Assembly: GCA_013399695.1 (NCBI GenBank)
Contig: VXAU01000691.1
Location: 774,992 to 838,991, forward strand
DNA: 64,000 bases
Direction of reading: 5' to 3'
Origin: Formicarius rufipectus
Taxonomy: Eukaryota; Chordata; Aves; Passeriformes; Formicariidae
Shown here: positions 24,718 to 35,060 of the stretch, piece after piece
Numbering within the stretch: the first letter of the stretch is position 1
How the letters are laid out: each line of letters starts with the position of its first letter
Position numbers and translations under genes: made by a program
Notes under the pieces: generated by a model
Seen by the model: only the letters and a program-made list of their open reading frames with translations
Databases searched by the model: none
Told to the model about the DNA's origin: nothing

Positions 24718-25307
24718 TTGTTTAAAGGTACGTTCCCACGTAGATTTTTAGCAAACCAACCTGTCCTGGTGAGTTAGATAGGAATAGCAAGTGTCTGACA
24801 TTAAGGAAAATTAGGTAAGAACTTGCTTAGGATCCTAAATCTTGTGATTTAATTTGTGCATCTAATTTGATGTACCTGCCTTTCTAAACTCTAGCTTTCA
24901 TTTAACTTGGAAGTCAGAGTTCCCACTCATAAATCACAGATATATCACTGCTGATCAAACAATTTGGCGTGGCTTAATGGCGTAACAAGATGGGCTTTTG
25001 AATTAAACTGTGCTTTTCTTGGGACATGCCTACTGTGTCTCTGCCCTGTAAGGATGTGAGAACATTAATATCTATCTGCAGAATAGGATAAGCCATATTC
25101 ATATTAGCAAAGTACCTGAAAGAATAACTTGACAAATAAATTGTTTGCAATTAATGAGCTTTTCATTTCAGTGAATCAAAACTAAACAAGTCATAGAAGC
25201 CCATGCATCAGACTGAGTGGAAAAAAAATAAATAAAAAGGATAATGATTAATCTACAGCCTGTTTTTATAAGCATGAAATACTTTAATACTGATAATGGG
25301 ATTTCCT

Positions 25308-25329
25308 AAAAAAAAAAAAAAAAAAAAAA
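25308..25329. repeat. poly(A) homopolymer, 22 bp
   Basis: An uninterrupted run of 22 A. The preceding sequence is unique and shows no recognisable retroposon body. Confidence 0.85.
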
Positions 25330-26423
25330 GGCAATCCAAATCGCATCTTGCCTTCTATGCAGTTCTATGTATAAAGTAAATTAAGTTCTAGTGCATCAAA
25401 GATGCACAGAAAGAGCAGCTTGATTTTTGCTTTGCCATTCAGATTATCTGCTAGGGACTATTTCCCCCCATGGACCAGAGGGTGACTGCTTGCCAGGAGC
25501 ACTGACAGGGAAGAGTATCTCAGGGTATAGTCACAGCACGGAGAGTCCACGTGCAGGGTTCTCTTGCTCTTCTGAGTCTGTGCCATTGGCTCGGGGCACA
25601 ACCTGCAGATGCACCATCTACACCTTCAACCACACAGACCGGCAGAACTTTCCATGGGGCTTTGCCAGGGTTTTGGGAAGGGGCAGCAAAACCAGCATTG
25701 CTTTGTTTTGAGATTTGGGCTGTCCTGAGGACTGAGCAGAGGGTAACAATGACAGGCTGGGTGTGCACAGTTTCAGATCACAGCACTGGAAGTGCTGCTC
25801 AGAAACCCGGAGGTACCCAAGGCAAAGACCCCCATCCCCATATTTGTACATTCAGAATCTGATTTAATTTCCTTCTGCAGGTAATAAATAGGACCCCACA
25901 TATACCACTCTGTGTTTACACCACTGAGCAGCATCAGTCACTGTTTGTGTTACAACCAGCACTGACTACAAGTGTGCCACAGTCGCTTCCCTGCAGAACT
26001 CCATCTGACTGAGGTTTTAATGCAGAACAGCACCATTCCTTTGGACAGAAGGAATTGGCAGTGCCCCAGGACCAGTCAAGCACGGAGCAAACAAGCAGCC
26101 TGTAATTTGCTGATGCAGTGATGAAGGCGACCAGAAAGATCCTTACAGATTAGCAGGCAATCAGGGGGAGCTTCTCCGTGTTGCTAAATGCTCCTCCACT
26201 GGCAAATAGGGGATGTGCTCAGCAGTGCTAATAAGGACAAAAAAAAAAACAAACGTGGTGGTTCATGCCTCCCTTGCCAAAGTAAGCTTTTCAGTCAGCA
26301 CTGGGGGAACACGTTGGGTGTGATGCTGAAACACGGGATGACATTTTAAAAGGCCTCAGTCCCAACCAGCAAATCGAGCGCCGCATCTGTTAACAAGTAC
26401 AGAGCAGACAGTCAGGCACTCAC

Positions 26424-26453
26424 CTAAATGCAGATTAATAGCACAGGCAGCTG
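26424..26453 (-). other. possible 27/30-nt microexon with NAGNAG acceptor, unproven
   Basis: On the minus strand a T-rich tract ends in CAGCAG (complement of 26451-26456), a tandem NAGNAG acceptor. It is followed 27 or 30 nt later by TTTAG and a strong GTGAGT donor (complement of 26418-26424). Either choice is a multiple of three, as in neuronal microexons, but only one of the three frames is open. Acceptor and donor pairs this close are expected a few times by chance in 64 kb on two strands. Confidence 0.1.
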
Positions 26454-28280
26454 CTGAAAAATATGAACACAAAGGGCACAAGATAGTGAAGAGAGAAAAG
26501 AATGATTTGTGATGCCTGTGCTTTATTTATGAGGCTGGATTGGCTATGAGACAGGCTTGTTTTCCTGTCAGTATCATGCAAAATTCACTCCCAATCCTGC
26601 ATTTTAACATCCAAACTTTATTTTATCTCCATGGATATATATTTTCAGGGATAATTTTGCAGAAAATTTTGGACTATCTGCATTTGAAGGCAATTCCTTG
26701 AATGCTAAATGAGAAAGGCACTCTGTTGTGTGGTACCAAGTAAACAAGGTCAGAGAAACCACTCCAACATGCTTTGAACTTGCAGTAAGCAGGTTTGCAA
26801 TGCTGATCTTTACATTATTAGCCCCGGCATCAGTCAGGCTTTTCTTGCCATTGCTCTCCCTAAAAGTGAAAAATCAAATCCTACCTCAGAGAAGCTAAAC
26901 CTGCATTGCTTGTCCCTCTGACCTTAAGAAGTCACGAAAGTTTATATATACAGGATTTGCCCGAGATCAACATAAACAGATTTCAAAGCACAAAACATCA
27001 GAAGGACTTGCACTGAGAGGCATTTATGACCTGACCTGTACAAACATGTCAAGTAATGGCACTTTGTCTGCTGTTAGCCTGAGCAAATCACAGGAAAAGT
27101 TTTCCAAGATCACTAGTTAGTGGAGAATCAGAAAACTGTATTTCAAAACAGTTTTTTCTTTTTCTTTTTTTTTTTTTAACTAAAGTATGATTTCTGCAAA
27201 TAAAGTTTTTAAAAGCAATTTACACCAACAAAATGAGGATAACATGAAGCTATAGGTCAATTGAATGAAAATCTCAGTTCGGTTTTCAAACTGAAAAAGT
27301 AATTTATCTAATAAGTCCTAAACATATTTCCACAACAAAAAGAAAATGTCTACCTCTTCCAGAGGTCTCAATAACTTCAAAAAAAATTTTTTTTTTTTTT
27401 TAAACATTTGTTCAGTATTGATATACTCCTCTGGGAAGACACAATGCAAAGATGCCAAATTTGTTCCCTGAAATTTCCACATCACAGAACTTGATCATAT
27501 GCAATCTCTGCACTGTAGGTCCAGCATTCCCAAATCAGCAAATCTCCAAGGCACAGCCAGGAGATGCTCAGAAATCTGGGTACACTCAAGACCTTTTGGA
27601 TTTCCTGTGAAAGCACAAATTACTGCCTGGCACACACACAGCTGCTCCTGGCATTTATATTGGCCAGGGCCAAAAGAACCATTTCTTCTGAGTGTGTCTC
27701 AACTGCTATCAGGGGCTGCCACATGTCAGGTCATTATTCAGGGAGAAATAAATCTGGCCCACCCATGGAAAATGGGGAGCACACAATAATTGAAGACTGT
27801 TTGTAAAAACATGATTACACGACATGACCTGAAAACACAAACCACAGTTATTAGCACCAGCTGATTGTTACTTGCATGGCCTCATAATTTTCTTCTTAGA
27901 CAAAAGGTCCATTCCTGACTGATGGAAACTTTCAGTTATGCAAAAATTTAAACAAAGGAAAGACAAACACTCTTTCCACATCTGTAGCTAAACTGTTGAC
28001 TGGGATCGGTATTGGCTAGAAAGGAGTGCAATAATTTAAAATTGTCAGAATAATTTTAAGGGACAAAAAGTTAAAATAATAGCTTTTAAAAAATAGTTAA
28101 CAGCTTTAAGAATTCAGTAGAAAGAAGTATTTGTGGAATTTTCAGTAGAGACCAAACCTGCTCTCACTCTTATTCACCTTTGACCAGTCACCTCGAATTG
28201 GGGTGCTACACGCCAAAATACCAAACTGCTGAGGCCAGGTCAAGATTGATCCCATTGCAGACAATATCTGTTATTTAGTG

Positions 28281-28311
28281 GGTGTGAGCAATTGCTCAGC
28301 AAACTCACACC
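28281..28311. repeat. nested palindrome
   Basis: GGTGTGAG (28281-28288) and CTCACACC (28304-28311) form a perfect 8-bp inverted repeat with a 15-nt spacer. Overlapping its left arm is a perfect 14-bp palindrome, TGAGCAATTGCTCA (28285-28298). The two structures share bases and so are mutually exclusive hairpins. It lies 30 bp before the inverted CR1 pair. Confidence 0.8.
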
Positions 28312-28340
28312 TGGATGCTAAAAAAGTTCATGGGAATATC

Positions 28341-28541
28341 TCATAGGCTCACTGAATGGCCTGGGTTGGAAGGGACCTTCAAGATCATTTCAATCCCACC
28401 CCCTGCCATGGGCAGGGACACCTTCCACCAGCCCAGGGTGCTCCAAGCCCTGTCCAACCTGGCCTTGAACACTTCCAGGGATGGGGCAGCCACAGCTTCT
28501 CTGGACAACCTGTGCCAGGGCCTGCCCACCCTAACAGGGAA
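28341..28541 (-). mobile_element. CR1 3'-end fragment, left arm of an inverted pair
   Basis: The plus strand opens with the complement of a CR1 tail (GAATGGCCTGGGTTGGAAGG, AAGATCATTT) and continues through CCATGGGCAGGGACACCTTC, GGTGCTCCAAGCC, CTTCCAGGGATGGGGCAGC and ACCTGTGCCAGGGCCTGCCC to about 28541. There it stops abruptly and is followed by a second CR1 tail in the opposite direction. It is about 200 bp long, well preserved, and of the same subfamily as the copies at 24.6 and 34.9 kb. Confidence 0.93.
28398..28541 (-). pseudogene. CR1 ORF2 end, fused by inversion to non-coding tail
   Basis: Within the 87-codon open frame 28341-28604, residues 22-69 are the CR1 ORF2 terminus. Recognisable parts are VGRPWHRLSREAVAAPSLEV, then FKARLDRAWSTLGWWKVSLP and MAGG. 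Residues 1-21, encoded by 28542-28604, come mainly from reading the oppositely oriented CR1 tail, so the frame is a chimaera created by the junction. It encodes nothing functional. Confidence 0.8.
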
Positions 28542-28597
28542 CAGGGGTGAAACAAGGGGATCTTTAAGGTCTTTCCCAATCCAAACCATTTTGTGAT
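28542..28597 (+). mobile_element. CR1 3' terminus, right arm of an inverted pair
   Basis: From CAGGGGTGAAACAAGGGGAT through CTTTAAGGTC and ATCCAAACCATTTTGTGAT this is the sense version of a CR1 3' terminus, only about 56 bp long. It faces away from the neighbouring CR1 segment, so both ends of the locus are CR1 3' ends and form imperfect terminal inverted repeats. It may come from a template switch during insertion, or from a second insertion beside the first. Confidence 0.85.
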
Positions 28598-31500
28598 AAA
28601 TCATGTTTACTCAAGACCACCAAAGACACTACACAGCTAAGAGACACTAAGACACATTTCAGCTCCATCTCATGCTGTCCCACATCAGATATTGCTACAG
28701 AGGCCACTGTTTCCAGTGAATCCCCTGGAGCTGCTGAAGTCAGGGAAGCACAGCAGATGGTTCCAGAACAATGTTGGTTTCATGTGAAAAATGAACCTTT
28801 GATAAATATTGCTAATATCTAGCATAGCGTTGATATATATACTCATTAACTGGAGTCAGACAGATTGGCAATAAAACCTTTCATGCTGAAGTCAGAAAAA
28901 TGCAAAATTCTCTTCAGTTTTTCCTGCCATTAAAAATCTGAGGAAAACAGGAAAAAGAAAATCTGCAAGGTAAAGGTTAAAGCCAGTCTTGCAGAAGTCA
29001 AGATAATTTTAGGTTCAGAATTGCAAGAGTGTCTGATTAGCCATTATTGTTTCCTACAGTCTGAAGAACAATAGGACTATGATCATTGTAAATAAATATT
29101 TTGCTTTGTGTGTTGGTTAAAAAGCTGGAAATCAACTGCCAGGCTCACTTTTCCCCTCTGAATTGTGAAATGTTGTGTATGGGTTCAAAGCTCCTCACAA
29201 TCAAAGGCAGAAACACAGAGACGACTGCCAAGTTCCTGTGCCTGTTACCAAGCAAATATTTAATGACAAAACAGAAAATAATCAAGGCTGCTGTAGGGAA
29301 GAAGGAAACATGTTTAATAACATGGTAAAAGGATGGAATAGAAAGCGTGTCAGAGAAGTCCCACACCTACATGCATTTGGAGTTTCCCAGTGGAAGCCTC
29401 TCCAAGATTGCCTTGCACTCACTCCAAGACACTCACATTCGGTTTCTTTGTCAGGAGAGACACTGAAGCCGAGGGGACAGACAGTGTCAGGGTGGTGGGA
29501 TGCTTGACCCACAACTCAGCTTGGCTCCACATGGTTACTGACATTAAGAAGGAAGCACTTTTGTCAGTCAAAAATGCAGCAAACAATTCCCATTTCCAGT
29601 GGAAATTCTTATTATTTCAAGATTCCTCCCCAAGTCCTGAGCAATGACAGCTCTTCCCATACTCTGCTTCCCAGAACAGGGAAGGTGATGAGCCATTTCC
29701 ATTTGTAATAAAGTATGAAGGAAATTCGAAGGAATGTTTGGACATGAAATTTAGGGGCCAAATGGAAGTATGTAAAATGATTTCTGTCTGAAGTACAACA
29801 AAACAAGGAATTTTCCAGTGCATCATAAGTTTTCAGAGGAACAAATGAGTAAACAATTAAAACCGATGTGGATTTCAAACACAACTCAGAAGATCAATTA
29901 TATAGAAAAGTATAAAGCTCTCAGGTTCCAAACACTACTCTACACTAAAATTAGTGCCAGAGCATCAACCCAGGAGAGGGGCAGAATTTAAAAGAAAACC
30001 AAAGGGAAACAAAAAATCCACATTGGTGATATTAACCAACTTAAGCTTTCCCCTTTCTTTTAATTTTTAAACAAAAATCTTGGACATGAGATGGATAAAT
30101 TTCATTCAAGAATTGCTTTTAATATCCATCACAAGTAAACTGTTGGGTAAGTTAACTTATATTTAACTATAATACCAGAACTAAATTTTCTCATGAGCTA
30201 AAAGTTTAGAATACCAAAAAATGAGAAGTAACAGAGCAGACTTGGTATTATGAGAGGAACATAAAATTCTAAACCAGAATTCACTGAAGGGAAGAGGACC
30301 AGGAGAGGGTCCAATGTTTCCAGTATTTCCCAGATTGGGACACTGGGATGCAAAATGATTGGGGAGTGGAAAGACACTCAGTTCTGCTGGGAGTAAGAAA
30401 TATCTTTTATTTGGTTGTTGTTTAAATGCTGTTTGAGTTATTGATAGATACACAACTACAGAATGATGTTATTGTTTGTTTTACCCTTATTTCAATTTTC
30501 TGAGGGAAATCTCCATGCTGTAAGCAAACCTTTAATGTACATGTTAATACAAATTATACAGATGGGCAAGCCAGGGATTTATTAGGAATTTCAACTGCTA
30601 AATTTCCTTTGAAGTCTTTGGATTCAGCACATCCACACACTAAACCTAGAGGTGAAGTGATAAATTTTGTAAATTGAAACCAGAGACACACTAAGCTCCC
30701 AGCTATTTAAATAGTTGCTCAAGGGGTTTAGGGCAGAAACTGCTTAGTTTATGGGAGGCATTTGTGGTCACTGGGGACAACAGGGACTCCAGCTGTGCTC
30801 CACTCACAGGTTCCTCACCTACCACAGCTGAAACACCTTGTGTGACTGTCATGGTGTGGCAGTGCAACAGCGGAGCTGTTCAGACAGCTCTGTCTTCAAG
30901 CACAACTGTTTCTCTCCAACACAAACTGTACTTGCTTTCAATTGCTGTGATAGCTTTGACTCTATTATTTTGATTTCTCCTTGAGGTTCAGAAGCAGATG
31001 CTTTGTTGATTGTAAATAGCAAACATGAAAGAATAATTATTAATGTAATTATCAAACTTATCACGAATGTCAAAAAAACAACAAGCCTTCAATAAAACCT
31101 ACTTTACAAGATTAAAGCTTCCCAAGAGACCCCAAGACATTTACATGTTTTGATGTGGAAAGGAATGTAAAATCATGCTAATGACAGCAAATCACACCAT
31201 ATATGAAGAACTCACTGCTCCTAAAAAGAAGGTATTGAAAGGAAGCAAAAATCCAGAATGACAGAGAGAAGGAGCCAGAGAAGGCTCTGCTCATCATGGG
31301 TAACTCCTGGAACCTGGGACAAAACATTTTAAAAGTATTTGTCTTTACAAAATTGACTTGGCTGCTGTAACCTGTGCTCCACAGACATGACCATTTCACT
31401 TTGTGGCTTACAGGGACTCTGAGTTGATGTATGCCCTCTCTTTCCATAAAAAACCTTCATGGGCTTATGAAAACACATGAAAAAACAGGAAAAAATATTG

Positions 31501-31612
31501 TTCTGAGTATGAAAAATGAAACCCAAGTGCAGGAGGTAGAGGGAAAGGACTAAGGAGAATCGATCCTGAAAAGTAAAGGAACACAAAGTTGCCACAGGCA
31601 AAAGGATGAGTA

Positions 31613-31695
31613 AGCAGGGGCATGGAGAGACCAGAGAAATTAGAAGGAAGAGGAGAAAATTAGGAGAAGGTGCAGGGGAAGAAAAGTTGAAGAGA
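31613..31695 (+). repeat. polypurine-rich tract
   Basis: About 80 bases are strongly biased to A and G on the plus strand, as GGAGAGA, GAAGGAAGAGGAG and GGGGAAGAAAAG-type words, with few pyrimidines. Polypurine/polypyrimidine DNA can adopt triplex structure or bind GAGA-type factors. It is imperfect and shows no clean repeat unit. Confidence 0.6.
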
Positions 31696-31959
31696 GTAAC
31701 AAACTAATTACTTATGTTTATTTTTCCTAGAAGCTTAGCTGCCAAAACATTGGCCTGAATTGCTTTATGCTATCAGACTACAGAAGATTAGAACGCCTTC
31801 TTGACTAAATAACCCAAACTTCCTCATTTTCAAATGGTTAATGCTTTGCCAACATACCTAATATTAACAAAGACATTGACTGATTGAAGTGTGTGGCCAG
31901 GTCATTATTTCTGATTTTCTAGGATTTAAAAAATTGCATCTGGAGTGTAAAAAGTATTT

Positions 31960-32110
31960 ATAAGCAATTAATTTCATATTTCACATTAAATATTGCACAA
32001 AATTGAACTGCATGAATATGCAATCCAATATAATTTGCTATTACTTCTGCAATTCCTTCATAGGTAATTTCTGTGAAAGAGTTATTTCAATCATTACTTA
32101 TTAAATAATA
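31960..32110. promoter_or_regulatory. candidate conserved non-coding element with POU-type site
   Basis: A dense AT-rich, non-repetitive stretch has several homeodomain words (CAATTAATTT, TAATTTGC, TCATTACTTA). At 32012-32023 it has ATGAATATGCAA, one base from the palindromic POU dimer site ATGAATATGCAT. This resembles deeply conserved developmental enhancers, but conservation cannot be judged from this sequence alone. Confidence 0.2.
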
Positions 32111-34789
32111 TCCCCCAATTATTGCCAGAAATAACGTGAAAGTGTCAGCTTTTAAAGAGTGTATCTTTCTTTGAAGGATATTCCTTATGTAGAAGGGCAC
32201 AGTGAGAAAAAGACATGTAGCTCATTAAAAACCACTGCATGTGCACACACAAAGACGCACACAAAAAATACACTCATCTGCTAAAATGATTTTAGTTTTT
32301 GGTAATATCAGAACTTCCTTCCAGCATATTAACTTGCAAGTGGTTCAGTTTTGCCCAGTTTTATGCCAAGCCCACATGTATACAAGCCATTCAAAGGCAC
32401 ATATAACCTCAAGGTAGACTGCACTTAAATCCTTTTTATTTTAAGGTGGGGAAAAGTAATAGTTCAGAACCATAACTCCACAGAGTAATGAAGTAAAAGC
32501 TATAGCTCTTATTACTATCATTAAACTATCATGACTGCCCACAATAATTTTTTCCCACTTTTATATACCCTGTAAAGCTCAAAAAGAAGAACAGAACCTT
32601 AATTTATCCTTAAAGGAAAGCTTTAAAACAATGATTTTTTGAAATAAATTATTTAGGTAAATATAGATGTGCTAGAAATAGATTCATAAAGTAGAGGAGA
32701 GAGATGGAACAAAAGAAAGGCAGTACAGAAATAAAGTTGCTCCTTATACAGAGCCCAAAGGAATTATGAAGTCAGACTTGCTGTGGGTAATATGCTTTTA
32801 TTTATCCTCCCTTCCTTCGTGCCTGACAACACCACTGTGGCACTGCTCCTCCTGATCACCTTGGTCGATGATTCTCTTGGCTCATCTGTCTGTACACTCA
32901 GCCAGGAAGGAAAAAGGGACTTGTAAAATCCACCCTGAGCAAAAACCATGAACTATTTTAATGCAGCAACACGAGTCTGAGCTCACCCCATCCTTCATGA
33001 GTGTAGACACCTGATACAAGGATCAGTTTGTCAGGAATGCAGGGGCTGAGTCTGGAGAAAAAGAAAAAAAGTGCACAGTGTGTGGAGAATCCTGGTGTAA
33101 TGGTAGAAGAATCCCATCAGAAAATGACTTAGGATTCTGTTATCACAAGGTTTAAGCAGTGTAAACTTTGAGGTATAAGGTAAAGTATAGATGCTTTGCT
33201 CCAACATGAATCTCCATCTGGGCTGTTCACTGACATTAAACAGACATTTCTATTTTACAGGAGACTATGACTGCCTGATAAGAGAGACATGACCTTTCCT
33301 TTTCCCCTCTCCTTCCCTCTACAAAAATGGTCTACTTCAAAATGTCATGGAAGTGTAAGAACTTAATCTCAAATCTGTCACAGGACCAACAGATTCATTG
33401 CCAATGCAGTATCTCCCCCCACACTCTCATCCTTAATGTGTGCTAAGTAGCAACTAACTCTTTGCTTTCCTCACCAATAACCCAAAAGAATTCAACTATC
33501 CCTGATAATCTCTCATATGGATGCAATAAGCTACTTTCTTTGAATAAGTGTGTAACATCAAGTCCTGGATGAGATTTAATCCATAAATCTATCAAGTTTT
33601 TCACTTTAGAACACATAGAAAAGTAGCAAATGCTTTTCGAGATGGTCCTGGAAACCCTTCAAAATTTAGCAGCGTGTCCAGGTTCATACTGACACCAATC
33701 ATTTCTGAAACCAGACAGTTTTGTGAAGGCAGAGATGTGCTGCTGACCTGGAACAGGGTTGCATAGGATGGTCACACACCCGAGCACACACTGGGAAAGT
33801 GAGGACAAAAACCTGGTATGTTCAATCCCACTGTCCAGTTCTGGATATCAGAGTTTCTTTCTTCCCTATGCTGCTTCCCAGTGAAATGTGTTCCCTCTAG
33901 TTTATGTCTTGTAAGTAGATAGAGCTGGAAGATATTAAATGCAGTTGTGTCCACTTACCATCTCTCAATGACAGCCACTATTTTGCTGAGTTCTTATTTA
34001 TAGAGCAGAGTTTCATGAATTATACTTGGATTCCCCATGTGAATGATCTGGAAAGATACATCTATTTTTTTCTCATGATTTTTAAGTACCTTTTTGCTTA
34101 GGACAGAGATAATTTAAATTCATTTTATAAAGAAATGGAATATATAAAGAAAAGACAATTAATTTGATTTTCCAGTCAGCTTTTCTTTTTGCAAATGGTA
34201 CTATTAAGGAAAGCTGAGCCCTTTACTTCCATTTCCCAGTAAGCCTTGATTAAAATATAGCTATAATACATGTCTTTTAATTGACTTCAGATGATGTAGA
34301 AATGTGGCATTATTACAGATATTACCTGTTCAAAAGAGATCAGTGGATTATCTGAAATGTTAAGGCCATAAGATAGAGTGAAGGCTCAGTCTTACAATGA
34401 GCTGGATGACCTCTGCTTCAACCCAGGTGGCCTTGCCTTCCACTGCCTTTAAAAAAAGGTTGTGAGAACTCAGTAGTTTGTAAAAGTGCACATCAAATGC
34501 ACATAATCTATTACAGATCTGGGAGGTAGGACTGAGTTCAAGGACATGACTTTAATTTGATGGCACTACAGCAACTTTTTAGCACCATCTTACTCAGTAC
34601 CATGCAAAAATCTTCTGCTTAATTACTAAATGCCACTATTTCGATAAAGACAGAAAGATACATGAAGAATAGCATGCATTTTCATGACATAATAGCATTG
34701 GAAATTTTGTTGGAATTGCTTTTCAGGAAAACTCTTCAAAGCTCAGGCTTGGAATACAAGCTTTTAAATATTGTTCTAACTTACAAGAG

Positions 34790-35060
34790 CATGTAGTGAC
34801 AGGACAAGGGGGAATAGCTTCAAACTGACAGAGAGCAAGTTTAGAGCGGATATTAGGAAGAAATTCTTCCCTGTGATGGTGGGTAGGCTCTGGCAAAGGT
34901 TGCTCAGAGCAGCTGTGGCTGCCCCATCCCTGGACATGTCCCAGGCCAGGCTGGACGTGGCTTGGAGCAACCTGGGCTGGTAGAAGGTGTCCCTGCCCAT
35001 GGCAGGGGGTAGGATGAGTTGATCTTTAAGATCCTGTCCAACCTGAGCCATTCTATGATT
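34790..35060 (+). mobile_element. CR1 3'-end fragment, sense orientation
   Basis: This about 270-bp plus-strand copy starts near GTGACAGGACAAGGGGGAAT and runs through GATATTAGGAAGAAATTCTT, CTGTGGCTGCCCCATCCCTG, GGCTTGGAGCAACCTGG and TGCCCATGGCAGGGGGTAGG to the terminal CCATTCTATGATT. All parts are colinear with the CR1 3' end. It is the only independent sense-strand CR1 locus in the window; the other sense copy is the short arm at 28.5 kb. Confidence 0.95.
34798..34983 (+). pseudogene. CR1 ORF2 C-terminal remnant
   Basis: In the CR1 sense frame the segment reads DRTRGNSFKL, then DIRKKFFPVMVGRLWQRLL, then AAVAAPSLDMSQARLDVAW, and ends SNLGW at a TAG (34981-34983). The frame is uninterrupted over about 61 codons up to that stop. 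The stop falls where the related copy at 28.4 kb reads a second W (GWWKV), so it is probably a nonsense change (TGG to TAG). No catalytic reverse-transcriptase motif is included. Confidence 0.85.

Larger units (their letters stand above)
24718..28280. other. AT-rich DNA with homopolymers, no gene seen
   Basis: No gene is supported. The overlapping frames at 25427-25862 on both strands (77-103 codons) sit in a slightly GC-richer stretch and match nothing I know. An A22 run lies at 25308-25329, and an A8 run flows directly into T15 at 27379-27401. The stretch 24.75-25.2 kb is non-repetitive and AT-rich with homeodomain-like words. A candidate minus-strand microexon lies at 26424-26453. Confidence 0.55.
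28598..34789. other. 6.2 kb of AT-rich unique DNA, no gene seen
   Basis: No gene is supported. The longest frames (29175-29507 plus, 110 codons; several minus-strand frames of about 90) have no recognisable content and overlap each other. A purine-rich tract (31613-31695) and a very AT-rich, enhancer-like stretch (31960-32110) are listed separately. A palindromic AATAATTATT lies at 31032-31041 in a homeodomain-word cluster. No CR1 or LTR was recognised. Confidence 0.55.

Noticed and set aside
34776..35051. 91-codon minus-strand frame
   Set aside because: It is antisense to the plus-strand CR1 copy at 34790-35060; its peptide is a shadow of the CR1 sequence.
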